The notes below the pieces were generated by a model. The model ran no database searches and was not told the origin of the DNA. It worked only from the letters and a program-made list of their open reading frames with translations. Made by a program: the position numbers and the translations under genes. From the NCBI RefSeq assembly GCF_018138085.1, contig NZ_CP073105.1, positions 930,001-994,000 on the forward strand: DNA of 64,000 nucleotides. Direction: 5' to 3'. The stretch is from Stutzerimonas stutzeri (lineage in GTDB: Bacteria > Pseudomonadota > Gammaproteobacteria > Pseudomonadales > Pseudomonadaceae). Of this stretch, positions 48,388-59,467 are shown piece by piece (within the stretch, counting starts at the first letter, position 1; every line of letters begins with the position of its first letter).

Positions 48388-48946
48388 GCTGGCCTCTTAC
48401 TTTGGATAGCAGGAGCATCCTGCCTTCATCTAGGTACGCTTTCATGCCCGTGGCGGTCGTGACGCCGTTTGCGGCGACGATTCTAACGGGTTGCCGGGTT
48501 TCGGCATAATCCTTCTCGGGAAACACCGTCATCCGGCTGCTGGTGATCTCGGTCGGGCGGCCCTTGGCGTCCTGCCGTTGGACCTTGACGTTGTCGATCA
48601 GCTCGACTTGTTCCCCTTGCGGGCCCACTTCGCCGCGCTCGCTGGTCACGTGCCAGGGCAGATCGGTGCCCCTGTAAGCGTGCAGGTCGGGACGGGTCAG
48701 CAGGCTGACGTCGCTGGCCTTGATGTGTTCGACCTTGTCAGCGGAGAGTTCGTAGTTGCGCTTGCCGTCCGGTTGGTATTGCACCGTGCGCGAATTGATC
48801 ACGTAGAAATCGATCGAGGACTCTTCGCCCTGGTTTGCAGGCGGCTCCTGCATGAAACTTTCGGGGCGGATGTTCCAATAACCGATCGCGACCAGCAGCA
48901 GGGCGACCAGCAGCAGGACGGCAGGAAGGCGGAGTCTGCTCAGCAT
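48374..48946 (-). CDS. lptC: LPS export protein LptC
   Basis: A 190-residue bitopic inner-membrane protein with an N-terminal helix (LPAVLLLVALLLVAIGYW) and a periplasmic jellyroll domain (YELSADKVEHIKA). It hands LPS from LptBFG to LptA. It lies between kdsC and lptA. Confidence 0.95.
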   Translation of the reverse strand: MLSRLRLPAVLLLVALLLVAIGYWNIRPESFMQEPPANQGEESSIDFYVINSRTVQYQPDGKRNYELSADKVEHIKASDVSLLTRPDLHAYRGTDLPWHVTSERGEVGPQGEQVELIDNVKVQRQDAKGRPTEITSSRMTVFPEKDYAETRQPVRIVAANGVTTATGMKAYLDEGRMLLLSKVRGQHELR

Positions 48947-48956
48947 GGAGAAACCT

Positions 48957-49478
48957 CTAGAGGTAGGCGGCCTGAGCAGCTTCGAGGTTGCCTTGGGCGC
49001 GCATGATCAGTTCGCAGAATTCGCGTGCCGCGCCCTCGCCGCCACGGGCAGCGGTGACCCCGTGCGCATGCTGGCGGACGAACGCGTCGGCACTGGCGAC
49101 GGCCATGCCCAGGCCAACACGGCGGATTACCGGAAGGTCGGGCAGGTCGTCACCCAGGTAGGCGACTTCAGCGTAGTCGAGTCCCAGCTCGGCGAGCAAT
49201 TCATCGAGCACTACCAGTTTGTCCTCGCGCCCCTGATACAGATGCTGGATGCCCAGGTTCTGCGCGCGCCGCTCGACGACCGGCGTCTTGCGTCCGGTGA
49301 TGATCGCGGTGCGCACGCCCGAATTGATCAGCATCTTGATGCCATGACCATCGAGCGTGTTGAAGGTCTTGAACTCGCTGCCGTCGACCAAGAAATACAG
49401 CTTGCCGTCGGTGAGCACGCCATCGACATCGAAAATGGCCAGGCGAATATCACGGGCACGCCTCAGTAGATCGTTCAC
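48957..49478 (-). CDS. kdsC: KDO 8-phosphate phosphatase KdsC
   Basis: A 173-residue HAD phosphatase with the nucleophile motif FDVDGVLTDG, the second motif ITGRK and the acidic motif YLGDDLPDL. It makes Kdo from Kdo-8-phosphate for LPS core synthesis. The start is GTG, directly behind the kdsD TAA, with GGGAG eight bases upstream. Confidence 0.96.
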   Translation of the reverse strand: MNDLLRRARDIRLAIFDVDGVLTDGKLYFLVDGSEFKTFNTLDGHGIKMLINSGVRTAIITGRKTPVVERRAQNLGIQHLYQGREDKLVVLDELLAELGLDYAEVAYLGDDLPDLPVIRRVGLGMAVASADAFVRQHAHGVTAARGGEGAAREFCELIMRAQGNLEAAQAAYL

Positions 49479-50453
49479 TTACATCACTCCCGCGCGCAGC
49501 AGATCGTGCATGTTCAACGCGCCGATGGGGCGGTCGTTGTCATCGACCACTACCAGTGCGTTGATCTTGTTGTCTTCCATGATTTTCAACGCCTCGGCGG
49601 CGAGCATGTCGGCGCTGGCAGTCTTGCCGTGGAGGGTCATGACCTGATCGATGCTGGCCTGGCGGACGTCGATACCTTTATCCAGGGTTCGGCGCAGATC
49701 GCCGTCGGTGAAAATGCCGGCCAGGCTTCCGTCCGTCGCCACCACCGCGGTCATGCCGAGCCCCTTCTGGGTCATCTCCAGCAGCGCTTCGCGAAGCGGC
49801 GTGCCGCGGTTGACCAGGGGCAGGCGGTCGCCAGCGTGCATGACGTGTTCGACCTTGAGCAGCAGGCGTCGGCCCAGCGCGCCACCCGGATGCGAGAAGG
49901 CGAAGTCTTCGGCGGTAAAGCCCCGGGCTTCGAGCAGGGCGATCGCCAGTGCATCGCCCAGTACCAGGCTGACCGTGGTCGAAGACGTGGGTGCCAGGTT
50001 CAGCGGGCAGGCTTCGATGGCCACGCTCGCGTCGAGGTTGACCGCGGCCGCCTTGGCCAGCACCGATTCGGGGTTGCCGGTCATGCTGATCAGGGTAATC
50101 CCGAGGCGCTTGATCAGCGGCAGCAGGGTAACGATTTCGCTGGTAGAGCCCGAGTTGGACAAGGCCAGCACCACGTCGTCCCGGGTGATCATTCCCATGT
50201 CGCCGTGACTGGCTTCGGCCGGGTGGACGAAGAAAGCGGTGGTGCCGGTACTGGCCAGCGTAGCGGCAATCTTGTTGCCGATATGCCCGGATTTGCCCAT
50301 GCCGACCACGACGACGCGGCCCTTGCAATGCAGAATAAGCTCGCATGCCTTGACGAACTGCGCATCGATGCGGGTCTTGAGCTGCTCGACTGCCTCGATT
50401 TCCATGCCGATCGTACGCAGGGCGGTCTCGATCAGATGATTGCTCTGACTCAT
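49479..50453 (-). CDS. kdsD: Arabinose 5-phosphate isomerase KdsD
   Basis: A 324-residue protein with an N-terminal SIS domain (RVVVVGMGKSGHIGNKIAATL) and two C-terminal CBS domains (MTQKGLGMTAVV, DNDRPIGALNMHDLL). It makes arabinose 5-phosphate for Kdo synthesis. It is the first gene of the kdsD-kdsC-lptC-lptA-lptB transcript and is divergent from mlaF. The ATG at 50453 gives the family length. Confidence 0.95.
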   Translation of the reverse strand: MSQSNHLIETALRTIGMEIEAVEQLKTRIDAQFVKACELILHCKGRVVVVGMGKSGHIGNKIAATLASTGTTAFFVHPAEASHGDMGMITRDDVVLALSNSGSTSEIVTLLPLIKRLGITLISMTGNPESVLAKAAAVNLDASVAIEACPLNLAPTSSTTVSLVLGDALAIALLEARGFTAEDFAFSHPGGALGRRLLLKVEHVMHAGDRLPLVNRGTPLREALLEMTQKGLGMTAVVATDGSLAGIFTDGDLRRTLDKGIDVRQASIDQVMTLHGKTASADMLAAEALKIMEDNKINALVVVDDNDRPIGALNMHDLLRAGVM

Positions 50454-50484
50454 GTTCACGTCATCGCCTGAATGAAAACGCGAG

Positions 50485-50490
50485 ATTATA
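50485..50490 (-). promoter_or_regulatory. -10 candidate of the kdsD-lpt transcript
   Basis: TATAAT on the minus strand lies 32 bases before the kdsD ATG. The -35 region is weak. Confidence 0.4.
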
Positions 50491-50622
50491 ACGGTAAACC
50501 CGGCACCGCTCACCGAAAAAGCGATCGAGGTCCATCATCGGCTGGAGCTGAACCGAAGCTGAACGAATGTGCGCTCGCTCATGCCTCGATACAGGCCCCT
50601 GTTTGGGAGGCCCTCTGGGCGG

Positions 50623-50631
50623 TGCTATAGT
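50623..50631 (+). promoter_or_regulatory. Extended -10 candidate of mlaF
   Basis: TGCTATAGT combines a TG extension with a TATAGT hexamer about 80 bases before the mlaF ATG, in the region shared with kdsD. Confidence 0.35.
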
Positions 50632-50712
50632 TCGCGCCGCCAAACGGCTCTGCGAAGTATCTCCGCCTGTTCGGAGCGCGTCTGATTCGCAGGCTGTATC
50701 CAAGGAGAACCG

Positions 50713-51528
50713 ATGAGCGCCGCCAACGCTAACGCCGTCGAGCTGAAGGGCGTCACCTTCATGCGCGGTGAGCGGAGCATTTTCAACAACATCGACATCG
50801 TCATACCGCGAGGCAAGGTGACGGCCATCATGGGCCCGTCCGGCTGCGGTAAGACCACGCTGTTGCGCTTGATCGCCGCGCAGCTCAGGCCTAACAGTGG
50901 CGAAGTCTGGGTGGCCGGTACCAACCTGCCGACGCTGTCGCGCCGTGAGCTATTCGACATGCGCAAGCAGATGGGCGTGCTGTTCCAGAGCGGCGCGTTG
51001 TTCACCGACCTCGATGTCTTCGAGAACGTCGCCTTCCCGCTGCGGGTGCATACCGAGCTGCCGGAAGAGATGATCCGCGACATCGTGCTGATGAAATTGC
51101 AGGCGGTGGGGCTGCGCGGCGCGGTCGAACTGATGCCCGACGAGTTGTCCGGCGGCATGAAGCGCCGTGTGGCGCTGGCGCGTGCGATCGCGCTCGATCC
51201 ACAGATTCTCATGTATGACGAGCCCTTTGCCGGCCAGGACCCGATCGCGATGGGTGTGCTGGTGCAATTGATTCGATTGCTCAACGATGCGTTGGGGATC
51301 ACCAGCATCGTGGTCTCTCACGACCTGGCCGAAACAGCGAGCATTGCCGATTACATCTATGTGGTCGGCGACGGGCAGGTGCTGGGGCAGGGCACGCCGG
51401 CCGAGCTGCGCGAATCGAGCAACCCGCGGATTCAGCAGTTCATGAAAGGCGCGGCGGACGGTCCGGTGCCTTTCCATTTTCCAGCGCCGGCCTATGCCGA
51501 GGATCTGCTGCGAGGTCCCGATGCGTAA
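50713..51528 (+). CDS. mlaF: Mla phospholipid transport ATPase MlaF
   Basis: A 271-residue ABC ATPase with Walker [10 protein letters not shown], signature [15 protein letters not shown] and Walker [12 protein letters not shown]. It drives the MlaFEDB complex that keeps phospholipids out of the outer leaflet. AGGAG stands before the ATG. Its end overlaps mlaE by eight bases. Confidence 0.96.
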   Translation: MSAANANAVELKGVTFMRGERSIFNNIDIVIPRGKVTAIMGPSGCGKTTLLRLIAAQLRPNSGEVWVAGTNLPTLSRRELFDMRKQMGVLFQSGALFTDLDVFENVAFPLRVHTELPEEMIRDIVLMKLQAVGLRGAVELMPDELSGGMKRRVALARAIALDPQILMYDEPFAGQDPIAMGVLVQLIRLLNDALGITSIVVSHDLAETASIADYIYVVGDGQVLGQGTPAELRESSNPRIQQFMKGAADGPVPFHFPAPAYAEDLLRGPDA

Positions 51529-52318
51529 GCGTTCATTGATCGAGCGAATCCGGATGTTTGGCGAGGCTGGGATCAACGTGGTCGCGGCGCAGGGCCGTGC
51601 GACGTTGTTTCTCTTTCATGCCCTGTTCGGCCCCAGCGGTCTGAGCAATCGTTTCGCTCTGCTGGTTCGTCAGCTCTATTCGGTCGGTGTGCTGTCGCTG
51701 GCGATCGTGGTGGTCTCCGGCGTCTTCATCGGCATGGTGCTGGCCCTGCAGGGCTACAGCATTCTCAGCAGCTACGGTTCGGAGCAGGCGGTGGGGCAGA
51801 TGGTCGCCCTGACGCTGTTGCGCGAGCTGGGGCCCGTGGTCACCGCACTGCTGTTCGCCGGGCGGGCCGGATCCGCGCTGGCGGCCGAAATTGGCAACAT
51901 GAAGTCCACCGAACAGTTGTCCAGTCTGGAAATGATCGGTGTCGATCCACTGAAGTACATCATCGCGCCACGCCTCTGGGCTGGCTTCATTTCCTTGCCG
52001 TTGCTGACCGTGATCTTCAACGTGGTCGGCATCTGGGGTGGGGCAATGGTGGCGGTGGACTGGCTGGGCGTCTATGAGGGCTCGTTCTGGGCCAACATGC
52101 AAAACAGCGTTACCTTCACCTCGGATGTGCTCAACGGCGTCATCAAGAGCCTGGTGTTCGCGCTCGTGGTCACCTGGATCGCGGTGTTCCAGGGCTACGA
52201 TTGCGAGCCGACATCCGAAGGAATCAGCCGCGCGACCACGCGGACCGTGGTGTACGCCTCGCTGGCGGTGCTCGGTCTCGACTTTATTTTGACCGCCTTG
52301 ATGTTTGGAGATTTTTGA
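51521..52318 (+). CDS. mlaE: Mla permease MlaE
   Basis: A 265-residue MlaE/YrbE permease with five or six membrane helices. The family core has [41 protein letters not shown] and [19 protein letters not shown]. It forms the membrane part of the Mla complex. The ATG overlaps the mlaF end; TGATG couples it to mlaD. Confidence 0.96.
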   Translation: MRKRSLIERIRMFGEAGINVVAAQGRATLFLFHALFGPSGLSNRFALLVRQLYSVGVLSLAIVVVSGVFIGMVLALQGYSILSSYGSEQAVGQMVALTLLRELGPVVTALLFAGRAGSALAAEIGNMKSTEQLSSLEMIGVDPLKYIIAPRLWAGFISLPLLTVIFNVVGIWGGAMVAVDWLGVYEGSFWANMQNSVTFTSDVLNGVIKSLVFALVVTWIAVFQGYDCEPTSEGISRATTRTVVYASLAVLGLDFILTALMFGDF

Positions 52319-52776
52319 TGCGTATCCGCACCCTTGAAATCGGTGTTGGCCTATTCCTCCTGGCGGGCCTTCTGGCGCTACTGCTGCTGTCGCTACGGGT
52401 CAGTGGGTTGAACGTCGATAGCAGCGACACCTACAAGCTGTACGCCTACTTCGACAATATCGCCGGATTGAGTGTCCGATCCAAAGTGACGATGGCCGGC
52501 GTGACCATCGGCAAGGTGACTGCGATCGATCTGGATCGCGAGAGTTACACCGGGCGCGTCACATTGGAAATCCAGAAGGACATCGACATCCTGCCGGTCG
52601 ACTCCACGGCGTCGATTCTGACCGCTGGCCTGCTCGGCGAGAAATACGTCGGTATCAGCGTGGGTGGTGAAGAGGAGACCCTAGGCGAAGGCGATACGAT
52701 TCGCGACACTCAATCGTCGCTGGTGCTAGAGGAGCTGATTGGCAAGTTTTTGCTCAATTCGGTCAATAAAGAATGA
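52318..52776 (+). CDS. mlaD: Mla substrate-binding MCE protein MlaD
   Basis: A 152-residue protein with an N-terminal membrane helix (GVGLFLLAGLLALLLLSL) and one MCE domain (VRSKVTMAGVTIGKV). It forms the hexameric ring that passes lipids to MlaC. The ATG overlaps the mlaE stop by one base. Confidence 0.95.
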   Translation: MRIRTLEIGVGLFLLAGLLALLLLSLRVSGLNVDSSDTYKLYAYFDNIAGLSVRSKVTMAGVTIGKVTAIDLDRESYTGRVTLEIQKDIDILPVDSTASILTAGLLGEKYVGISVGGEEETLGEGDTIRDTQSSLVLEELIGKFLLNSVNKE

Positions 52777-52787
52777 GGAATATCCAC

Positions 52788-53438
52788 ATGATGACTGTTC
52801 TGCGTCGTGGTCTGCTGGTGTTGCTGGCTGCCCTGCCCATGCTGGCCGTAGCGGCTCCAAGCGCCCATGAAGTGATCCAGAAGACCACCGACGAATTGCT
52901 CGCCGATCTCAAAGCCAACAAGGAGCAGTATCGGCAGAACCCGAACGCGTTCTACGACTCGCTCAACGAAATCCTCGGCCCGGTGGTGGACGCCGAGGGG
53001 ATCTCGCGCAGCATCATGACCGTCAAGTACTCGCGCAAGGCCAGCCCTCAGCAGATGACGCGCTTCCAGGAGAACTTCAAGCGCAGCCTCATGCAGTTCT
53101 ACGGCAACGCCCTGCTGGAATACAACAACCAGCAAATCCGCGTGCTGCCGACCAGCGGCAAGCAGGACGCCGAGCGCACCAGCGTCGGCATGGAAGTCAC
53201 CGGCCGCCAGGGTGAGATCTACCCGGTGTCCTACACGATGGTCAATCAGGGCGGCGAGTGGCGGGTGCGCAACGTGATCATCAACGGCATCAACATCGGC
53301 AAGCTGTTCCGCGACCAGTTCGCCGATGCCATGCAGAAGAACGGCGGCGACCTGGACAAGACCATCGATGGCTGGGCCGAAGTGGTCGCACGCGCCAAGG
53401 ATACCGAGGCGGGTCAGCGGGCGGCGGGCGATGAGTGA
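52788..53438 (+). CDS. mlaC: Mla periplasmic lipid carrier MlaC
   Basis: A 216-residue exported carrier (signal ending LPMLAVAAPSAHE). The fold is seen from VIQKTTDELLADL to NVIINGINIGKLFRDQFADA. The ATG at 52788 is eight bases behind GAGGA; an earlier ATG at 52773 overlaps mlaD and has no such signal. It ferries phospholipid between the membranes and overlaps mlaB by eight bases. Confidence 0.94.
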   Translation: MMTVLRRGLLVLLAALPMLAVAAPSAHEVIQKTTDELLADLKANKEQYRQNPNAFYDSLNEILGPVVDAEGISRSIMTVKYSRKASPQQMTRFQENFKRSLMQFYGNALLEYNNQQIRVLPTSGKQDAERTSVGMEVTGRQGEIYPVSYTMVNQGGEWRVRNVIINGINIGKLFRDQFADAMQKNGGDLDKTIDGWAEVVARAKDTEAGQRAAGDE

Positions 53439-53757
53439 GGCGTTCGTCCAGAGCGGCGCCGAGGGTGAGCTGCGTCTCTCGGGCGTGCTCGACTACCAGA
53501 CCGGGCCGGCCCTGCGTCGTGCCGGTCAGGAGCTGATTGGCAACAGCAAGGCAAAGCGGGTGCTGATCGATTGCAGCGCCGTGGAGAAATCCAGCAGCGT
53601 CGGGCTTTCGTTGCTGCTGGCCTTTACCCGCGACGCCATGGCGGCGGGCCGCGACGTGCTGATTGTCGGCATGCCGGAGGATATGCGGGAGATCGCCCGG
53701 GTGTCAGGGCTGTTGAACGTCCTCGCGTTAGCGGACGAAACACAAGGAGCTGTCTGA
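53431..53757 (+). CDS. mlaB: STAS-domain protein MlaB
   Basis: A 108-residue single STAS domain (LRLSGVLDYQTGPALR, VLIDCSAVEKSSSVGLSLL). It stabilises and regulates MlaF. The ATG lies inside the mlaC end and the stop overlaps the next gene by one base. Confidence 0.92.
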   Translation: MSEAFVQSGAEGELRLSGVLDYQTGPALRRAGQELIGNSKAKRVLIDCSAVEKSSSVGLSLLLAFTRDAMAAGRDVLIVGMPEDMREIARVSGLLNVLALADETQGAV

Positions 53758-54239
53758 TGTTGCTGCGATGGGCTGAATCGACGCGAGCCAAGGTTCATCT
53801 TCTGGCGGAGTCGCTGGGCAATCTGCTGGTCGAGACGTTTCACTACCTGTCGCTGTTCGCCATCGGCGCCATCACCGCATGGGCCGGCCTGTTGACCTTT
53901 CTCGACATGCTCGGCAAGGGCAGCATCAGCGTCGATGACATCCTGTTGCTGTTCATCTATCTCGAGCTCGGTGCGATGGTTGGCATCTATTTCAAAACCA
54001 ACCACATGCCGGTGCGGTTTCTGATCTATGTGGCGATCACCGCGCTGACCCGGCTGCTGATTTCCGACGTTTCGCACCATCATGCCCCCGACATGGGCAT
54101 CGTCTATATTTCCGGGGCGATTCTGTTGCTGGCGTTGGCCATCCTGGTGGTGCGCTTCGCCTCTTCTCGTTTCCCGGCGGTTTCGGCTCCTGGTCGTCAT
54201 CCGCTGCGGCGCGACAACGATGCCGAAACCCTCGACTGA
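53757..54239 (+). CDS. PsiE-family membrane protein
   Basis: A 160-residue membrane protein with four hydrophobic segments (YLSLFAIGAITAWAGLLTFL, VRFLIYVAITALTRLLI, GIVYISGAILLLALAILVV). It resembles PsiE, named after phosphate-starvation induction in E. coli, and carries a histidine cluster (SHHHAPD). The ATG overlaps the mlaB stop (TGATG) with AAGGAG about ten bases upstream, so it is translated as part of the mla operon. The function is unknown. This position is unusual for the family as I know it. Confidence 0.85.
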   Translation: MLLRWAESTRAKVHLLAESLGNLLVETFHYLSLFAIGAITAWAGLLTFLDMLGKGSISVDDILLLFIYLELGAMVGIYFKTNHMPVRFLIYVAITALTRLLISDVSHHHAPDMGIVYISGAILLLALAILVVRFASSRFPAVSAPGRHPLRRDNDAETLD

Positions 54240-54274
54240 GCGTGTTCGTCAGGCGGGGTGGCTTCGGGGTTCGC

Positions 54275-54292
54275 AGCCTTTGGGCTTTTTTG
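54275..54292 (+). terminator. Weak terminator candidate after psiE
   Basis: AGCC-TTTG-GGCT followed by TTTTT gives a short four-base-pair hairpin with a T tract. It may end the mla transcript, but it is weak. Confidence 0.3.
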
Positions 54293-54336
54293 TATGATGG
54301 CCGGCCGCGCGCGTCCGGCGCCGATCGAGGTTGAAC

Positions 54337-54576
54337 ATGCAGGCCGTAGAAGTTAAGAATTTCCTGGAAGAGAAGCTTCCGGGTGCCAAGGTGGAAGTCG
54401 AAGGCGAAGGCTGCAACTTCCAGTTGAACGTGATCAGCGACGAGCTGGCGGCTCTGGGGCCGGTCAAGCGTCAGCAGCAGATCTACGCTCATCTGAATCC
54501 GTGGATCGCCGATGGCAGCATTCACGCCGTGACGATGAAGTTCTACAGCCAGGCCGACTGGCTTGCACGAAGCTGA
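54337..54576 (+). CDS. ibaG: BolA-family protein IbaG
   Basis: A 79-residue BolA-like protein (VKNFLEEKLPGAKVEVEGEG, KRQQQIYAHLNPWI). It is the acid-stress BolA relative that works with monothiol glutaredoxins in iron-sulfur handling. It lies between mla and murA as in most gammaproteobacteria. The TTG six bases upstream is not needed. Confidence 0.93.
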   Translation: MQAVEVKNFLEEKLPGAKVEVEGEGCNFQLNVISDELAALGPVKRQQQIYAHLNPWIADGSIHAVTMKFYSQADWLARS

Positions 54577-54619
54577 TCGCCGGTCGCGGCAGATATCTTT
54601 CAGCCGCTGCGCAGCCTGA

Positions 54620-55942
<1,323 letters not shown>

Positions 55943-56060
55943 CTATCGGCACGAGCCGCAGCCGTGTGCTCACCGAGCCGGCGGCTGCGGTTCAGATTGG
56001 CGCCCGGTCGCCAAGCCTGCGCCAAGGTCGCCAACATCAGGCTTCAAGGAATAACCGTCC

Positions 56061-56690
56061 ATGCTCACCATTGCCCTGTCCAAAGGCCGTATCCTCGACG
56101 ACACCCTACCGCTGCTGGCGGCTGCGGGGATCGTTCCCACCGAGAATCCAGAAAAAAGCCGCAAGCTGATCATCCCGACCACTCAGGATGATGTCCGTCT
56201 GCTGATCGTGCGCGCTACCGACGTGCCGACCTACGTCGAGCACGGTGCAGCCGATCTCGGCGTCGCCGGCAAGGACGTGCTGATGGAATATGGCGGCCAG
56301 GGGCTTTACGAGCCACTGGATCTGAAAATCGCCAACTGCAAGCTGATGACCGCCGGCAAGGTTGGTGCATCCGAGCCCAAAGGGCGACTGCGGGTCGCGA
56401 CCAAGTTCGTCAACGTCGCCAAGCGCTATTACGCCGAGCAGGGCCGTCAGGTCGATATCATCAAGCTCTACGGCTCGATGGAGTTGGCACCGTTGGTGGG
56501 GCTGGCCGACAAGATCATCGATGTGGTCGACACCGGTAATACGCTGCGGGCCAACGGTCTGGAACCACAGGAGCTGATCGCCATGATCAGTTCGCGACTG
56601 GTGGTCAACAAGGCCTCGATGAAGATGCAGCATGCGCGTATCCAGGCATTGATCGATGCGTTGCAAAGCGCCGTGGCACACCAGGGCTAA
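56061..56690 (+). CDS. hisG: ATP phosphoribosyltransferase, short form
   Basis: A 209-residue catalytic subunit of the short HisG type ([47 protein letters not shown]). It lacks the C-terminal regulatory domain, so a HisZ partner must be encoded elsewhere. It starts histidine synthesis. It follows murA. Confidence 0.96.
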   Translation: MLTIALSKGRILDDTLPLLAAAGIVPTENPEKSRKLIIPTTQDDVRLLIVRATDVPTYVEHGAADLGVAGKDVLMEYGGQGLYEPLDLKIANCKLMTAGKVGASEPKGRLRVATKFVNVAKRYYAEQGRQVDIIKLYGSMELAPLVGLADKIIDVVDTGNTLRANGLEPQELIAMISSRLVVNKASMKMQHARIQALIDALQSAVAHQG

Positions 56691-56809
56691 CTTTAGTCGG
56701 GCAGCCGGTTCGCCTATCCGTCATCGCCTAAATACTCAGGTGCCCGCGCGGTTGGCTTGTTAATCTAGGGGCGCCTGAAAACCAGCATGTATCTCTTATG
56801 AGGCCCGCT

Positions 56810-58120
56810 ATGACCACTCCCATCGACATTCGCCGACTCAACGCCGCTGATCCAGAGTTCTCGCGACATCTGGATCATCTGTTGAGCTGGGAAAGCGTGT
56901 CCGATGACGGGGTGAACCAGCGTGTGCTCGAAATTATCGGGGCCGTGCGTCAGCGCGGCGACGCCGCACTGGTCGAGCTGACTCAGCGTTTCGACGGTCT
57001 CGAAGTGGCGTCCATGGCCGATCTCATCCTGCCTCGCGAGCGCCTCGAGCTGGCGCTCGAGCGTATCACCACCGATCAGCGTCAGGCGCTGGAGGCCGCT
57101 GCGGAGCGGGTCCGCATCTATCACGAGCGGCAGAAACAGGACTCATGGAGCTACACCGAAGCCGACGGCACGGTGCTCGGCCAGAAGGTCACACCGCTCG
57201 ATCGCGCCGGGCTCTATGTGCCGGGCGGCAAGGCGTCATACCCGTCTTCGGTACTGATGAACGCCATTCCGGCGAAGGTGGCCGGTGTGCCTGAAGTGGT
57301 CATGGTGGTGCCCACCCCGCGCGGCGAAGTCAACGAGCTGGTATTGGCGGCGGCCTGCATCGCCGGCGTCGATCGAGTCTTCACCATCGGCGGTGCCCAA
57401 GCCGTCGCCGCGCTTGCTTACGGCACCGAGAGCGTGCCGCCGGTGGACAAGATCGTCGGGCCGGGCAATATCTACGTTGCCACCGCCAAGCGCCACGTGT
57501 TCGGCAAGGTCGGTATCGACATGATCGCCGGGCCGTCGGAAATTCTGGTGGTTTGCGACGGCCAGACCGACCCTGACTGGATCGCCATGGACCTGTTCTC
57601 CCAGGCCGAGCACGATGAAGACGCTCAGTCGATCCTGGTCAGCCCCGATGCTGAATTTCTTGACCGGGTGGCGGAGAGCATTGCTCGGCTGCTGCCCACG
57701 CTCGAGCGCAGCGACATCGCTCACGCTTCGCTGCAAGGTCGCGGCGCGCTGATCCAGGTGGCCGACATGCAGCAGGCCATGGATGTTGCCAATCGCATCG
57801 CCCCCGAGCACCTCGAGCTTTCCGTCGCCGATCCCGAGCAGTGGCTGCCACAGATTCGTCATGCGGGCGCGATCTTCATGGGGCGCTACACCGCCGAGGC
57901 GCTGGGCGACTATTGCGCCGGGCCCAACCACGTCCTGCCCACGTCCGGGACGGCGCGTTTTTCCTCACCCTTGGGGGTGTACGACTTCCAGAAGCGCTCC
58001 TCGATCATCAATTGCTCGGCTGATGGTGCGTCCGAGTTGGGCAAGATCGCGTCGGTGCTGGCCCGTGGTGAATCCCTCACCGCCCACGCGCGCAGCGCCG
58101 AGTACCGGATCAAAGACTAG
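56810..58120 (+). CDS. hisD: Histidinol dehydrogenase
   Basis: A 436-residue zinc enzyme doing the last two steps of histidine synthesis. Recognisable motifs are [30 protein letters not shown] and [14 protein letters not shown], with metal-binding QAEHDEDAQ. The ATG at 56810 gives the usual N-terminus; a second ATG four codons upstream is possible. Confidence 0.97.
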   Translation: MTTPIDIRRLNAADPEFSRHLDHLLSWESVSDDGVNQRVLEIIGAVRQRGDAALVELTQRFDGLEVASMADLILPRERLELALERITTDQRQALEAAAERVRIYHERQKQDSWSYTEADGTVLGQKVTPLDRAGLYVPGGKASYPSSVLMNAIPAKVAGVPEVVMVVPTPRGEVNELVLAAACIAGVDRVFTIGGAQAVAALAYGTESVPPVDKIVGPGNIYVATAKRHVFGKVGIDMIAGPSEILVVCDGQTDPDWIAMDLFSQAEHDEDAQSILVSPDAEFLDRVAESIARLLPTLERSDIAHASLQGRGALIQVADMQQAMDVANRIAPEHLELSVADPEQWLPQIRHAGAIFMGRYTAEALGDYCAGPNHVLPTSGTARFSSPLGVYDFQKRSSIINCSADGASELGKIASVLARGESLTAHARSAEYRIKD

Positions 58121-58244
58121 CGGCAAGTCAGATCCTGGGCTGGACACCGCTTTGCTTGTCCAGCTCAGCCAAGGTGGTGAGTGAAAACGTTTCGCTGTGC
58201 TTCACCCCACGTCAAACCGACCACATTCGAGGAGAGAAGGGCGG

Positions 58245-59300
58245 ATGAGCAAATTCTGGAGCCCCTTCGTCAAGGAGCTGGTGCCCTACGTGCCGGGCGA
58301 ACAGCCGAAGCTGGCCAACCTGGTCAAGCTCAACACTAACGAAAATCCCTATGGTCCGTCGCCAAAGGCCATTGCGGCGATGCAGGCCGAGCTGGCCGAC
58401 AGTCTGCGGCTGTATCCGGACCCCAACGGCGAGCGCCTCAAGCGTGCAGTCGCCGACTATTACGGCGTGCAGCCGGCACAGGTGTTCGTCGGCAATGGCT
58501 CGGATGAAGTCCTTGCCCACACCTTTCATGGTCTTTTCCAGCATGGCAAGCCGTTGCTATTCCCGGACGTAACCTATAGCTTCTATCCGGTCTATTGCGG
58601 GCTGTATGGCATCGCTTACGAAGCTATTGCTCTGGATGATCGGTTCCAGATCGACGTGGCCGATTATGCCCGGCCGAACGGCGGAATCATCTTTCCCAAT
58701 CCCAATGCCCCGACTGGCTGTCTGTTGGCGCTGGACGCGATCGAACGACTGCTGCAGGCTAATCCGGATTCCGTCGTGCTGGTGGATGAAGCCTATATCG
58801 ACTTCGGTGGCACGTCGGCTATCGCCCTCGTGGATCGGTATCCGAACCTGCTGGTTACCCAGACGCTGTCGAAATCGCGGTCGTTGGCCGGCTTGAGGGT
58901 TGGCCTGGCTGTCGGCCACCCTGACCTGATCGAGGCGCTGGACCGCATCAAGAACAGCTTCAACTCCTATCCGCTGGATCGCATCGCCATTGCCGGTGCT
59001 GCGGCGGCGTTCGAGGATCGCGAGTATTTCGCGCAGACCTGTGGTCAGGTGGTCGCCAGTCGAGAGACGGTCGTCGCCGCGATGCAGGCTATGGGTTTCG
59101 AGGTGCTGCCTTCGGCGGCGAACTTCATTTTCGCCCGGCACCCGCAACAGGATGCTACGCGCCTGGCTGCCGGCCTGCGCGAACAGGGCATCATCGTGCG
59201 GCACTTCAAGCAAGCGCGCATCGATCAGTTCCTGCGCATCACCATTGGCGCACCGGAACAGAACCAGGCATTGCTCGCCGCGTTGAAAGGCCTCTGCTGA
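58245..59300 (+). CDS. hisC: Histidinol-phosphate aminotransferase
   Basis: A 351-residue fold-I aminotransferase. [11 protein letters not shown] opens it, the PLP lysine is in [12 protein letters not shown], and the phosphate-binding arginine follows in the same motif. GGAGAGAAGG precedes the ATG at 58245. It lies 124 bases after hisD. A second hisC elsewhere in the genome is possible. Confidence 0.96.
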   Translation: MSKFWSPFVKELVPYVPGEQPKLANLVKLNTNENPYGPSPKAIAAMQAELADSLRLYPDPNGERLKRAVADYYGVQPAQVFVGNGSDEVLAHTFHGLFQHGKPLLFPDVTYSFYPVYCGLYGIAYEAIALDDRFQIDVADYARPNGGIIFPNPNAPTGCLLALDAIERLLQANPDSVVLVDEAYIDFGGTSAIALVDRYPNLLVTQTLSKSRSLAGLRVGLAVGHPDLIEALDRIKNSFNSYPLDRIAIAGAAAAFEDREYFAQTCGQVVASRETVVAAMQAMGFEVLPSAANFIFARHPQQDATRLAAGLREQGIIVRHFKQARIDQFLRITIGAPEQNQALLAALKGLC

Positions 59301-59410
59301 CGGCCAGGGCAGGCGTTCTCCAGCTCCGAGCGCGTGCCGTAGTCGGGGTGCTCCGTGGGCTGGACGATCTGTTCGCTGAAAAAGCAAACGCTTCGCCCGG
59401 GGTAAATCCC

Positions 59411-59451
59411 CTAAAAGCCAAGCCTGACGCCTAATGCAGCGCGGCTTGGCG
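59411..59451 (-). terminator. Terminator of algW (convergent with hisC)
   Basis: GCCAAGCC (59417-59424) pairs with GGCTTGGC (59443-59450). Read on the minus strand the stem is followed by TTTTAG, so it best fits the algW transcript. Confidence 0.55.
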
Positions 59452-59467
59452 TGGTGCGTGACGAAGC

